Positions 12,350-22,685 of a stretch of DNA of 29,775 nucleotides are shown piece after piece. The position numbers and the translations under genes were made by a program. This stretch comes from Blumeriella jaapii (lineage: Eukaryota; Ascomycota; Leotiomycetes; Helotiales; Drepanopezizaceae), in contig VWND01000057.1 of assembly GCA_009599575.1 (NCBI GenBank), positions 1-29,775 of the forward strand, given 5' to 3'. The notes below the pieces were generated by a model, which was not told where the DNA came from, searched no databases, and saw only the letters and a program-made list of their open reading frames with translations. Position 1 is the first letter of the stretch; every line of letters starts with the position of its first letter.

Positions 12350-12560
12350 ACGGCCATAATTTAATTCTTCAGTTATTAACGAATAATTTATTTGATTCGC
12401 TTAAAGCTTATTATTCGTAAAACTATTATTAGAATTAATTAATATAATAGAATTAATATCAAGATTTTCTTTTATAAAATATTTAATAATAGCTATAATA
12501 ATTTGACGATATTTTTAAATAATTAAAGGTTGACCAATTTTTACTAAACAAAATGATTTT
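12350..12560 (-). other. Tyrosine-recombinase-like segment in the helicase relic
   Basis: The minus-strand reading contains KIGQPLII, a stop, KYRQIIIAIIKYFI, and about 27 codons later NQINYSLITEELNYGRN. The spacing resembles the second half of a tyrosine recombinase (HxxR, then H/K, then the catalytic Tyr in a T..xYxR context). Here the Arg and the Tyr are present but both expected His positions are not. Comparable segments occur between the OrsD and RecQ parts of fungal helicases of this type, from memory of the family. The match is by pattern only; the region could be an unrelated linker. Confidence 0.5.
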
Positions 12561-14696
12561 AAATAATTAAAAATATCGGCCGATTTTAAAAATCTTTTGT
12601 TTATATAAAAAAAATAAGCACTAACTGTTTTATATTAATTATTATTCGCCGAAATACTAATATTTAATATTTTAATAAATGGTTCTATTAAAACCATATA
12701 ATATAATATTAAAGTACTAACTTTTAAAAAAATATATCTTATATTCGAAGCTAGCTTTTCATTAGAATATTGCGATTTAAATTTACTAATATTTATAATA
12801 AATAAACCATTTCCAATATTAAGAAATAATTCTCTTTTATCTTTACGCGAATTACAACTTCTAAGTAAAGTAAATTCGGTTCCTCGAATAAGTAAACCAC
12901 AATCTAAATAAAAATCAATTAAAAATAACTTTTTTAAATTGAAATTTAATTTTAAATAAGCTTTAATTGCTTAGGGTTTAATTTGTAATTTTTGATTCGA
13001 AAAATTATAAAAACGAGCTCGTAATTCTAACGATTTAATAACTTTATTAAATAATCATTTATCGTTTGCTTTTTTATTAAAATGTAAATTTTTAAAAGAT
13101 AAAAAAGGCGTCGTATTATTACGATCTTCGTATTTTGCAAAATTATCTAACGTAATATAATTATATTCGCTTTCTGAAATATTAAAAATAAGATCGTTTT
13201 TTAATATTTGCTCGGTTTTTAAAATTAATTTTTTAAATACAAATCGCAAATTGTTAATATTTAAAACAACGTTTTTATAACTAACTGTATTTTCAGTCAA
13301 ATTATAAATTGTAACATTGCTATTGCTTGAAAGATTTTTATTTACAATAAAACAAAACGATCGGTGTAATAGCAATTCGCTTAATATAGTATTCGAATTA
13401 TTTTTAAAAAAATTATTTATTAATTTAGTTAAAATATTATTTAAATTACTTTGAGAATTACAAACAAGAATATTTATAGCTTTATTTAAAAATATTAATT
13501 GCGAGCAATATATAAATTTAGAATAATAGCCAGATAAATCTAAAATATTTCGTAAAATAAAATTAGATTTTAAACTTTTAATTGCAAAATAAGCGTTAAT
13601 AGGACTTTCGAATATATTTAAATCTTGTTTTTGAATTAAAATTTTTAAAAATAATATTACTTAATAATTTTTGAAATTCGATTAATAAAGGATTACGATC
13701 AGTTTTTAGAATTTTTTATATTTTTTTAAAAATAAAATATAAGAAATTTTGCTCTGTATTTACGTTTGATAATCTTCCAAAAGACCAAGAATTATTCGAA
13801 GTATTATTATTATTACTAATATTACTTGAATTGCTATTATCCGATAATATAAATTCATTGCTTATAAAATTATCGAATTCAATTTCAGAATTATCACTCG
13901 ATAAATCATCGATTAAAATTCGATTATTATAAGCTTTATTTATATTTCGATTAATAGTTTTTATGAAATCTTTCGATGAAATTTTAATTTTTGGATCGTT
14001 TATATAATCAATCGCTTGTAATAATAAATCGTCAATTTTTTCTTCTAGTTTTGTATCGATTTTAAAAATCGGTTTACTAGTTTTATATAATTTTAAATTA
14101 TAACTACGAAAAAAAAAAGTAATAAAATTATTAAAAAAAGCAAAATAATCGACGCGAGATTTCGATGTAAGTAATATTTTAAATTCTTTATTACCTATTT
14201 TATTAGGCTTAAAACTATTTAAAATATTTAAATGACTTTTATTTATCCAAGTAATTTTATTTAAATTTAAATAAAAAATTTCTTAAATATTATCGATTAT
14301 AAATTTAATTAATTCGTCGTTTTTATTTTGATTATATAATTCATATAAATCGTATAATTTTTGCGGCTTATAATTTTAAATAAATTCAGCATATCGAATT
14401 TTTGCTTGAAAATTAGTTAAATTATCGCTAAAATTTATTTTAAACGAATTTAAATTTTCGTAGAATAAAGATTCTTTCAAATTTAATTCTTCGATTAATA
14501 AATTTTGAGCTATTAACAAATCAAATGGTAAATCTTCTGAAATCTTATTAGAATGAATATTATTTTCGATTTCGTTTACTGAATTATCAATTTGTTTAAT
14601 TTCGAAATACTATTTATTTTTTTCAAATGATTAAATAGTTACAATTGAATAATATTTACTAATATCATTTGCAATAATAATTTCGATTTTATTTGT

Positions 14697-14762
14697 ATGA
14701 ATTTTTTTAATATGTTTTTTGATATTTATACGATTTGCTAGAATTAAAAAACAAAAATCGCA
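14697..14762 (-). other. C2H2 zinc finger of the OrsD-like region
   Basis: The minus-strand reading gives CDFCFLILANRI then NIKKHIKKIH, which is C-x2-C-x12-H-x4-H with all four ligands intact. A single C2H2 finger in this position is typical of OrsD/DUF3505 proteins. The reading frame is open around it for more than 100 codons on the domain side, interrupted by TAA/TAG that fit mutated Gln codons. Confidence 0.85.
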
Positions 14763-15204
14763 TTTAAAATTATTTTGCGATATTTCGAGTTTTGGAAAAG
14801 GTTTTAAATCGAATTCTAATAAAAAAAGTCGTATTAATTCTAAATTGTTTTTTAAAAATTCGATTTTTAACGATTGATAAATAATTAAGCTTTGTTTAAT
14901 TAATTTATTTCGATCGTTTTTTGAAATTGAATGGAAATGGTTTTTACGTATATATTATTCAAATCCAGTAATAAATGAATTATAAAACAAACAAAGCAAT
15001 AATTCAAAATCTATATAATAAGATAAAAATTGAAAATCAGGTAAATCTTGAAACGCTTGTTTAGGATTTAAATCGTTAGTAGTACGAAAGTTACTAAAAT
15101 AATAAATATTAGCGCTGTTTATCAAAGGGATGGAAAATACTTGAATGTTTGACATATCGAATTTTTTTAAAAAAAATCGTATAATCGAAGAAATTCGAAG
15201 AAAA

Positions 15205-15415
15205 TAAGAATAAGTTTTTTTAGGGGTTTTTTTGAAGTTTTTGAAGTTTTTGAAGTTTTTGAAGTTTTGGGAGTTTTGGGAGTTTTGGAAGTTTTGGTAG
15301 TTTTGGTAGTTTTGGGGGTTTTGGAGGGTTTTGGAGGTTTTGGTGGTTTTTGGGGTTTTTGGGGGGGGTTTTTGGGAGTTTTGATAATTTGGGTGGTGTG
15401 TGTGGTTTTGAAAAA
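15205..15415. repeat. Strand-asymmetric G/T tract at the helicase 5' end
   Basis: The plus strand is almost purely G and T, with gaagttttt units on the left changing to gttttggg and ggggg runs on the right (G runs at 15269, 15278, 15314, 15361-15368, 15374 and 15391). On the minus strand it encodes the Asn/Gln/Phe/Lys and Pro/Lys-rich leader of the helicase relic. The regularly spaced G runs could fold as G-quadruplex. It is nearly free of the AT mutation around it, which may mean late expansion. Confidence 0.8.
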
Positions 15416-15481
15416 TTTTCAAAACTTTAATTAAAGTTTTCGCGTAGCCTATAGCAACGATAATTTTAATTAAATAAATTA

Positions 15482-15560
15482 TTCGAAAACTTTAATTAAA
15501 TAAATTATTCGAAAACTTTAATTAATTAAATTATTCGAAAACTTTAATTAATTAAATTAA
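15482..15560. repeat. 26-bp tandem repeat upstream of the helicase relic
   Basis: Three copies of a 26-bp unit beginning attcgaaaactttaatta at 15481, 15507 and 15533. A half-palindromic relative, actttaattaaagttttcg, precedes them at 15424. It lies just upstream of the helicase start, on the promoter side. No function is claimed. Confidence 0.8.
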
Positions 15561-15577
15561 ATTACAAAAAAGACATT

Positions 15578-15900
15578 TATAGCAGAGGGCAGACTGATAC
15601 ACCGACTTATACTTATTTATCATATATACAAGACTCCGTGGAACAATTTACGGGCCGGAGCTATAGAATTTGCATGCAACTAGGTTTTATAAGTAGAGTG
15701 GCGGAGCATTAAGACAGAACGCCTGGCAACTCTTTTTCCGTGGCTTTACGGGTTTTTAATAGGGTAACGAAGGAATTAAACCTACAGAAACCATCAACCA
15801 TTATATTATAGGTGCTTTAAGACTTTTGTTCCGAAAGCATACGAACGACTAGATTATATAAAATATATAATTTTTTAAAGTTTATTTTGTGCGTGTATGG
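15578..15900. other. Non-AT island of unknown nature
   Basis: About 300 bp of ordinary base composition with intact CA and TG dinucleotides (for example cgcctggcaactctttttcc and ggaattaaacctacagaaac), so it escaped the mutation seen on both sides. I find no open frame of note, no tRNA box pair and no rRNA stretch I recognise. It sits between the helicase relic and the 206-bp satellite. It might be the unduplicated flank of a mobile element or a promoter/leader region. Confidence 0.5.
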
Positions 15901-15957
15901 GATTAGGCGAATATGGGTTTAAGCGAAAATTAAATTTTGCGACCGTGCACGATTTTC

Positions 15958-17197
15958 TGAACGTTTGCATTGCGATTAATAATAAATCGAATTGTATAAA
16001 ATAAAGAAATTAAATAAGTTTTAATATTAATAACCCAAATATAAAAAGAATTATACGATTCTATTAAGAAATGGGCTGGTATTTTACTAGTAAATACGAA
16101 TACCGCAGGCTGTAGCATTAGGCTTTGGAGCCAAGCTATTTTTGGTCCGTGCGTCAGTTCGTAAAACGCTTGCATTGCGATTAATAATAAATCGAATTAT
16201 ATAAAATAAAAAGAATTATTAATAAGTTTTAATATTAATAACCCAAATATAAAAAGAATTGAACGATTCTATTAAGAAATGGGCTGGTGTTTTATTAGTA
16301 AATACGAATACCGCAGGCTGTAGAATTAGGCTTTGGAGCCAAGCTTTTTATGGCCCGTGCGTCAGTTCGTAGAACGCTTGCATTGCGATTAATAATAAAT
16401 CGAATTGTATGAAATAAGACGAATTAAATAAGTTTTAATATTAATAACCCAAATATAAAAAGAATTGAACGATTCTATTAAGAAATGGGCTGGTGTTTTA
16501 CTAATAAATACGAATACCGCAGGCTATAGAATTAGGCTTTGAAGCCAAGTTATTTTTGGTCCGTGCGTTAATTCGTAGAACGTTTGCATTGCGATTAGTA
16601 ATAGATCGAATTGTACAAAATAAAAAGAATTAAATAAGTTTTAATATTAATAACCCAAATATAAAAAGAATTGAACGATTCTATTAAGAAATGGGCTGGT
16701 GTTTTACTAGTAAATACGAATACCGCAGGCTGTAGAATTAGGCTTTGGAGCCAAGTTATTTTTGGTCCGTGCTTTAATTCGTAGAACGTTTGCATTGCGA
16801 TTAGTAATAGATCGAATTGTACAAAATAAAAAGAATTAAATAAGTTTTAATATTAATAACCCAAATATAAAAAGAATTGAACGATTCTATTAAGAAATGG
16901 GCTGGTGTTTTTACTAGTAAATACGAATACCGCAGGCTGTAGAATTAGGCTTTGGAGCCAAGTTATTTTTGGTCCGTGCTTTAATTCGTAGAACGTTTGC
17001 ATTGCGATTAGTAATAGATCGAATTGTACAAAATAAAAAGAATTAAATAAGTTTTAATATTAATAACCCAAATATAAAAAGAATTGAACGATTCTATTAA
17101 GAAATGGGCTGGTGTTTTACTAGTAAATACGAATACCGCAGGCTGTAGAATTAGGCTTTGGAGCCAAGTTATTTTTGGTCCGTGCGTTAATTCGTAG
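15958..17197. repeat. 206-bp satellite, six tandem copies
   Basis: The phrase atgggctggt recurs at 16071, 16279, 16485, 16691, 16897 and 17104, giving a period of 206-208 bp. The units keep CA/TG-containing words such as accgcaggctgtag and ctttggagccaag. The last three copies are nearly identical and the first two differ more, as expected of unequal exchange spreading from the right. The minus strand of single copies reads as a protein-like stretch (HGPKIAWLQSLMLQPAVFVF near 16080-16150). The period is not a multiple of three, so the frame does not run through the array. Confidence 0.95.
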
Positions 17198-17204
17198 AGA
17201 CTTA

Positions 17205-18290
17205 AATAACGTTATTATTAATTAATAATATTTATAAGCTTTTGCCTATAAAATATTAATAATTTGTAAGCTAAATACGAATTTAATTTTATTTTTAAAA
17301 TCGAAAAATTCTTGCGAAAAAACCGATTTAGTAATCAAAAAAAGTCGGATACCAGGGTCTGCCAAGATTAGGGTTAGAAAGGGGGGTTATTACAACTTTT
17401 TGATTTATTAATCGTATTTATAAGCTTTTGCGTATAAAAGATTAATAATTAATAAGTTAAATACAAATATAAATTTATTTTTAAAATCGAATAATTTTTG
17501 CGAAAAAACCGACCTGGTGACCAAAGAAAATCGGTTACCAGGGTCTGCCAAGATTAGGATTAGAAGGGGGGGTTATTACAACTTTTTAATTTATTAATCG
17601 TATTTATAAGCTTTTGCGTATAAAAGATTAATAATTAATAAGTTAAATACAAATATAATTTTATTTTTAAAATCGAATAATTTTTGCGAAAAAACCGACC
17701 TGGTGACCAAAGAAAGTCGGTTACCAGGGTCTGCCAAGATTAGGGTTAAAAGGGGGGGTTATTACAACTTTTTAATTTATTAATCGTATTTATAAGCTTT
17801 TGCGTATAAAAGATTAATAATTAATAAGTTGAATACAAATATAAATTTATTTTTAAAATCGAATAATTTTTGCGAAAAAACCGACCTGGTGACCAAAAAA
17901 AGTCGGTTACTAGGGTCTGCCAAGATTAGGGTTAGAAAGGGGGGTTATTACAACTTTTTAATTTATTAATCGTATTTATAAGCTTTTGCGTACAAAAGAT
18001 TATTAATTAGTAAGCTGAATACAAATATAATTTTATTTTTCAAATCGAATAATTTTTGCGAAAAAACCGATCTGGTGACCAAAGAAAGTCGGTTACCAGG
18101 GTCTGCCAAGATTAGGGTTAAAGAGGGGGGTTATTACAACTTTTTAATTTATTAATCGTATTTATAAGCTTTTGCGTACAAAAGATAATTAATTAATAAG
18201 CTAAATACGAATATAATTTTATTTTTCAAATCGAATAATTTTTGCGAAAAAACCGACCTGGTGACCAACTTTCTTTGGTCACCAGGGTCT
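17205..18290. repeat. 186-bp satellite, six copies, each with a hairpin
   Basis: The phrase accagggtctgcca recurs at 17351, 17537, 17723, 17909 (as actaggg), 18095 and 18281, a strict 186-bp period. Each unit has a near-palindrome, cctggtgacc facing ggttaccagg, then gattagggttag, which holds one and a half telomere-like repeats, then a run of six or seven G followed by ttattaca. The reverse complement of that end, TGTAATAACCCC, looks like a fungal gypsy LTR start. The array runs directly into the chromovirus gag relic, so it may derive from that element's leader or LTR. The first unit is the most diverged. Confidence 0.95.
18257..18286. other. Perfect hairpin at the satellite/gag junction
   Basis: In the last 186-bp unit the arms are exact: CCTGGTGACCAA (18257-18268) pairs with TTGGTCACCAGG (18275-18286) around a 6-base loop. 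Earlier units have a mismatched version. A second near-palindrome, tcaccaacgttgatga, follows at 18302-18317. The pair marks the change from satellite to coding sequence. Confidence 0.85.
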
Positions 18291-18325
18291 GCCAAAACTG
18301 ATCACCAACGTTGATGACCACCAAA

Positions 18326-18655
18326 ATTCTCTCGCTTATAATATTAGATTTTCTGATAAATACGAAAAATCGAAAAATCGCGGCTTCGAATTTATACGAT
18401 AAAGCGAAGCAAAAAAAGCATAAATTAATTAACGATTTCGTTGCTTATTTGAATAATTTCGAATAGCAATTACAAATAACAAACGATGCGATTAAAAAAA
18501 AAATGTTTTTCGCAAAACTCCGATTTATTTTTCGAAAAAAAATTATTAAACGAAGCAATATTACAGCTATAAGTTCGTACGAAAAATTAATATTAATCGC
18601 TCGTCGTATCGAAAATATTAATAAAATTATTAACGACAAAACGAAAAAATAATAA
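18326..18655 (+). pseudogene. gag: gag relic, capsid C-terminal half
   Basis: This frame reads about 110 codons with one stop (TAG, fitting Gln) before TAATAA, for example NDFVAYLNNFE, then QLQITNDAIKKKMFFAKL, and LILIARRIENINKIINDKTK. The pattern of amphipathic helices ending in an AR.IE segment is that of Ty3/gypsy capsid C-terminal domains. It uses the same frame as pol. The N-terminal half expected upstream is replaced by satellite sequence, either through rearrangement or through decay beyond recognition. Confidence 0.75.
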
Positions 18656-18854
18656 ACGACGAAACAAACGCAAAAAAAAAAAAAAAAAAAAAAAAACTTA
18701 TACTTACGATTAAAGCTTAAAAGCTAAAACAAATACATATCGCTTTCGATTCGAAAATACGTTATAAAAAAAAAAACAAAAGCGAAAAAACGATAATCCT
18801 AACAAAATCTTTTGAAATTTTAAAATTTTTAACGATTATTTTTATTTTTCGAAA

Positions 18855-18896
18855 TGCAATCGCTGCCAAAAAAAAAGGTATCGCATAGCTAATTGT
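18855..18896 (+). other. Gag zinc knuckle with His changed to Tyr
   Basis: The codons read CNRCQKKRYRIANC, which is C-x2-C-x4-(H)-x4-C with Tyr (TAT) at the His position. A CAT-to-TAT change is exactly the C-to-T at CpA expected from RIP. The frame differs from the capsid and pol frames, so there is at least one indel in the A runs between them (18673-18696 is one long A run). Confidence 0.85.
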
Positions 18897-19619
18897 TTAA
18901 AAATCGAATATTATAAATATAATAAAAAAAGATATATAATTTTAAACTGCTTCGAAGCTAACAAATTTAAAAATTCGGAAAAAGCTTCCGCTCGATTTTA
19001 ATTTCGTCGCTGCTAATAAAATCGAACGAAAAAAAAAAGCAAAAAATAATAATTTTAATCGAAATTAAAAAAGTTAAAAGCGAAATTCGTACGAAACAAG
19101 CTTTTATCGACTGCGGCGCGAAAAAAAACTGCGTAACCCAAAAGTTATTAATTAAATATAAATAAAAACTAATTCAAAAACGTATTAATTTATTTACGAT
19201 TTAAAAAAAAAAAAAAATTATTTACGACACGTATACGCAACCCATTCGCGCCATTAATAGTTATAAAACAATTAAAAAAATACAAAGCGATTTCATGGCT
19301 TACGATATAAATATTCCAAGAATTTTATTTATTTTAGGTTTTTTTTAATTGCGAAATATCGATCCCGCTATAAGCTTTCGAGCTAAATCGTGGCGATATT
19401 TAATCGAACGCTTATAATTTAATTTCGTTACAATTAAACGTTTTAAAAAAAAATTCAAAAAAAAGCAAGCGTTTTATATCGTTTTAAAGAAAATTATTAA
19501 AAAACAATATTAATTACTTTTTAAATACGACGATTACGCCGACGTATTCGACGATACCGCCGCGGTTATTCTAGCTTTTTACTATTTTATAAAACATCGA
19601 ATAAATTTCGCGGAAAAAA

Positions 19620-20290
19620 AAGACTTTTTTTAAAAACCAGTTTATTTTTTATCGAAATTTGAATTCACCGAATTACGCGAATATTTCGATTCGAGCTTAG
19701 AAAAAAGCTGGATAAAAAGATTTATTAGCTTTGCCGGCGCACCGGTAATATTTATACCGAAAAAAAACGAAAGTTTACGATTATGCGTCGATTATAAAAG
19801 TCTAAACGCAATTACGGTTAAAAATCGAATTCTTTTACTTTTTATAAGCGAAACTTTGGATCGTTTAAAAAAAGCTAAATTATTTATTAAATTAAATTTT
19901 ATTTGAGCGTACCACCGCTTTCGAATAAAAAAGGGAAATAAATAGAAAACTGCGTTTCGTATTCGTTACGGACACTTCGAATACTGCGTATTATTTTTCG
20001 GCCTTTCGAACGCACCAGCAATTTTTCAAGCGTATATTAATCAAGCTTTAGTCGGTTTAATAAATATTACGTATATAATTTATTTCGACGATATTTTAAT
20101 ATTTTTCGAAAATTCCGACGATTATATAAACGCGATAAAAAAAGTTTTCGAAAAACTTCGTATTAACAAATTTTACGAAAATCTGAAAAAATATACTTTC
20201 GATACGAATACGATTAAGTTTTTAAGCTTCGTCGTTACTTTTACAAAAATTAAAATAAATTTAAAAAAAGTAAATAATATTCGGAAATAG
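19620..20290 (+). other. Reverse transcriptase domain
   Basis: Blocks typical of Ty3/gypsy RT are seen: FTELREYFDSSLEKSWIKRF, then SFAGAPVIFIPKK, then LRLCVDYKSLNAITVKNR, FRIRYGHFEYCVLFFGLSNA, and the active site YFDDILIFSEN at 20081-20113. Both catalytic Asp of the FDD box are intact. Pro codons in the expected positions have become Phe, Leu or Ser, a C-to-T effect. Confidence 0.95.
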
Positions 20291-20489
20291 CTTTTTTTTA
20301 TTACGTAGCGAAATATTTAAGTATTTTTGGGTTTTATTAATTTTTACAAACGTTTTATTAAAAATTACGTTAAGCTTTGCCGATTTATTACAAATTTTTT
20401 AAAAAAAATACAACGAAAAAAAATGTCGGACCCTTTTCGTTTTTTATTTAAAGCGAAGCTCGCCTTTTTATTTTTAAAAAAAAAGTTTT

Positions 20490-20715
20490 GCTAAGCATCG
20501 ATTTTACGCTATTTCGACCTTCGATTAAAAATTCAAATCGAAACAAACGCTTCGAAATTCGTTATAAACGGAATATTATTTTAATTATTCGGAGAAAATG
20601 CGAAAGCACGTTGGCATTTTATCGCATATTATTCGAAAAAGCTTTTTTTTATAAAACAAAAATACGAAATCTACGACGCTAAACTAATAATTATAATTTA
20701 CGCTTTTAAATAATA
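20490..20715 (+). other. RNase H domain
   Basis: The pol frame reads IQIETNASKFVINGILF, a stop, LFGENAKARWHFIAYYSKKL, and KQKYEIYDAKLIIIIYAFK. This is the standard gypsy RNase H pattern, in which the T(D/N)AS Asp and the YxxYD.EL segment are characteristic; here the first Asp is Asn. Confidence 0.9.
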
Positions 20716-21399
20716 AAATTAATATTTACGTAGCGCTTTTAACGTTATTATTATACGTATAAATTATTATAATTTAAAATACTTTTTTACGAAAAAACGT
20801 TTAAACGAACGCCAAGCGAAATAAACCGACGAGCTAGCTAAATACGATTTTACAATCGAATATAAAACGAAAGTTTTTAATCCGGCGGATGGTTTTTTCC
20901 GCCGGCCAGATTTAAAAAAAAATTTAAAAAAAAATAACGAATAATTGTTTACGTTGCATCGTAAATTAAAATTAGCTTATTTAAAAAATTTTAAAATATT
21001 TTCCGTAATAAAAACACGTTTAAAATCGAAGCATAAATTATTTCGCGCCGATAAGTATTCGAAGCTTTTGTTAACGGAATCAAAAAATAAAAAGCAAACG
21101 GAAAAAAGCTAAATAAAAAGCTTTTTCGCCGAATTGTTTTTTGCTAATATTATTAATTGCAAATAATATATATTACAAAACGTAGCCGCTGTATTACTAT
21201 AATCCGAAACAGCTAATAACGAACTAATAAAACCGATTTATAAAATTATTTTTAAATTGCAAAAATCTGATTTTTTTATATTATAGAAAACGTACGAATC
21301 GGCTTCGCAAAACAATCGAATCGGATCCGAAAAATATTAGCGTATAAGCTAAAATAAATTATTACGTTATAAAAAACGTACGTATATTTCGAATAAAAG

Positions 21400-22120
21400 C
21401 GCTATTAAAAGCGAAATATTAAAAATTAATTACAACGATCCGACCGCCGGTTATTAAAATTTTCGGCGAATATTAAAATTGGTCGAAAAAAAGTATTTCT
21501 GGCCTGGTTTACGAGGCGACGTAAAGCGTTACGTTAATACGTATAAAAAGTATTAAAAAAGCAAGCTTAAAAAACACCGACCTTATAGCGAATTAGCTTT
21601 TTTTTCGATTTTTACGAAATTTAAAAAAAAAATAACTATAAATTTTATTACGAATCTATTTTTTAATAAAAAACGAAATCGTATTTACGATTCGATATTC
21701 GTTATAATAAATCGATATACGAAGCTATCGAAATATATACCGATATAAAAAACGATTTTAGCCTTAAATTTAACTGAAATATTCGTATAATACGTTTATA
21801 AAAATTTTGGCTGTTTTAAAAAAATTATTATAAATAAAAAATCAGTTTTTATTAATAAATTTTGGTTTTTAATAATATTTTATTTATAAATACGACGTCG
21901 ATTAAATATCGCTTTTTATTTTTAAACCGATGGCCAAACGAAACGTTAAAATTAAATTTTAAAATTTTATTTTCGCACGTATTACGATTATCGATAAAAC
22001 GATTAAGCTACGAAGTTTGCTTTAGCCGAATTTACGTATAACAACTCGATATACGCTTTTACGAGTTTTATTTTTTTTCGTATATTATACGGCTTTTATT
22101 TAAAACTTGGCAGCAACGTC
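21400..22120 (+). other. Integrase domain relic
   Basis: The zinc-binding end is visible as DPTAGY (HPTAGH-like, 21437). Then come RRILKLVEKKYFWPGLRGDV, NRIYDSIFVIINRYTKLSKY near 21690 with the first catalytic Asp mutated to Asn in the INRYTK context, VYKNFGCFKKIIINKKSVF, and the TDGQTKR block near 21930. This is the order of a gypsy integrase catalytic core. Confidence 0.9.
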
Positions 22121-22499
22121 GAAAACGACGTCGTAAAAAAAAAAGTACCGTCAGCGAAAAAACGAATTAAAATATTGCAAAAAAAAAAAAAAGTATTTAA
22201 TAAAAAGCTAAAAAAAATCAACGCGAATTATAAAAGGTTTTACGACGCTAAATATAAAAAAACTAAATTTTAAATAGGCGATAAAATATTATTATCGATT
22301 AAAAACTTTTAATAGCTGCGACTTTTTCGAAAGCTTTTAAATAAATATTTAAAGCTTTTTAAAATTAAGCGAATTATATACGAGCACGGCCAAGCTTATT
22401 AATTCGAGCTTTTTTTTTAATATCGTATTTACGATATTTTTTACGTTTTTTTATTAAAACTTTGGCAGGGTCGGAACGATACCGAACCGAAAAATAATA

Positions 22500-22685
22500 T
22501 AATAAAATTTTAAAAATCCGAAAAATACGAAATTAAATTAATACAAATTTACAAAAATATAAAAAAAGGCCGATATTATTTAATACGATAAAAAGATTAT
22601 TTATTAAACGAAAATTCGTAAAAACCAGAAAATTATTTTACGAACGCAAAAAAGGTTATAAAAAAATATTTAAAAAATACGACAA
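22500..22685 (+). other. Chromodomain at the end of pol
   Basis: The frame reads YEIKLIQIYKNIKKGRYYLI, R, a stop (Trp expected), KDYLLNENS, a stop (Trp expected), KPENYFTNAKKVIKKYLKN. The Y-L-V-K-W-x-G-Y and N-T-W-E-P pattern of chromodomains is clear once the two Trp-to-stop changes are noted. Chromodomains of this family bind modified histone H3 and direct insertion to heterochromatin, which agrees with the surroundings. Confidence 0.88.

Larger units (their letters stand above)
10510..15422 (-). pseudogene. OrsD/C2H2 - recombinase-like - RecQ-like helicase relic
   Basis: Read on the minus strand this ~4.9-kb region is one large decayed gene, about the size expected of the ~1,300-1,600-residue fungal proteins that join an OrsD (DUF3505) N-terminus to a RecQ-type helicase. 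In order it shows a Pro/Gln/Asn/Lys-rich leader, the OrsD-like segment starting MSNIQVFSIPLIN (ATG at 15155), a C2H2 finger (14697-14762), a recombinase-like segment (12350-12560), helicase motifs I and II (11577-11921), the RecQ C-terminal half (11000-11330), and a Cys-bearing tail with ENNCCFICLLP near 10580. The open pieces lie in more than one frame and carry many stops, so several frameshifts and RIP-type stops have killed it. Related proteins are found as telomere-linked helicases and as dispersed repeats. I infer a repeat-borne or subtelomeric copy. The start could be the ATG at 15422 or the one at 15155; the latter begins the domain-like sequence. Confidence 0.85.

Noticed and set aside
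15578..15860. rRNA or tRNA gene
   Set aside because: No recognisable rRNA core words and no matched A and B boxes or cloverleaf could be found.
15958..18290. CRISPR array
   Set aside because: The repeats are contiguous 206- and 186-bp units without spacers, in a fungal-type context.
18445..18639. 64-codon minus-strand open frame
   Set aside because: Antisense shadow of the gag capsid relic; the plus strand has the recognisable capsid pattern.
20488..20682. 64-codon plus-strand open frame
   Set aside because: Shadow of the RNase H domain, whose true frame is offset and matches the rest of pol.
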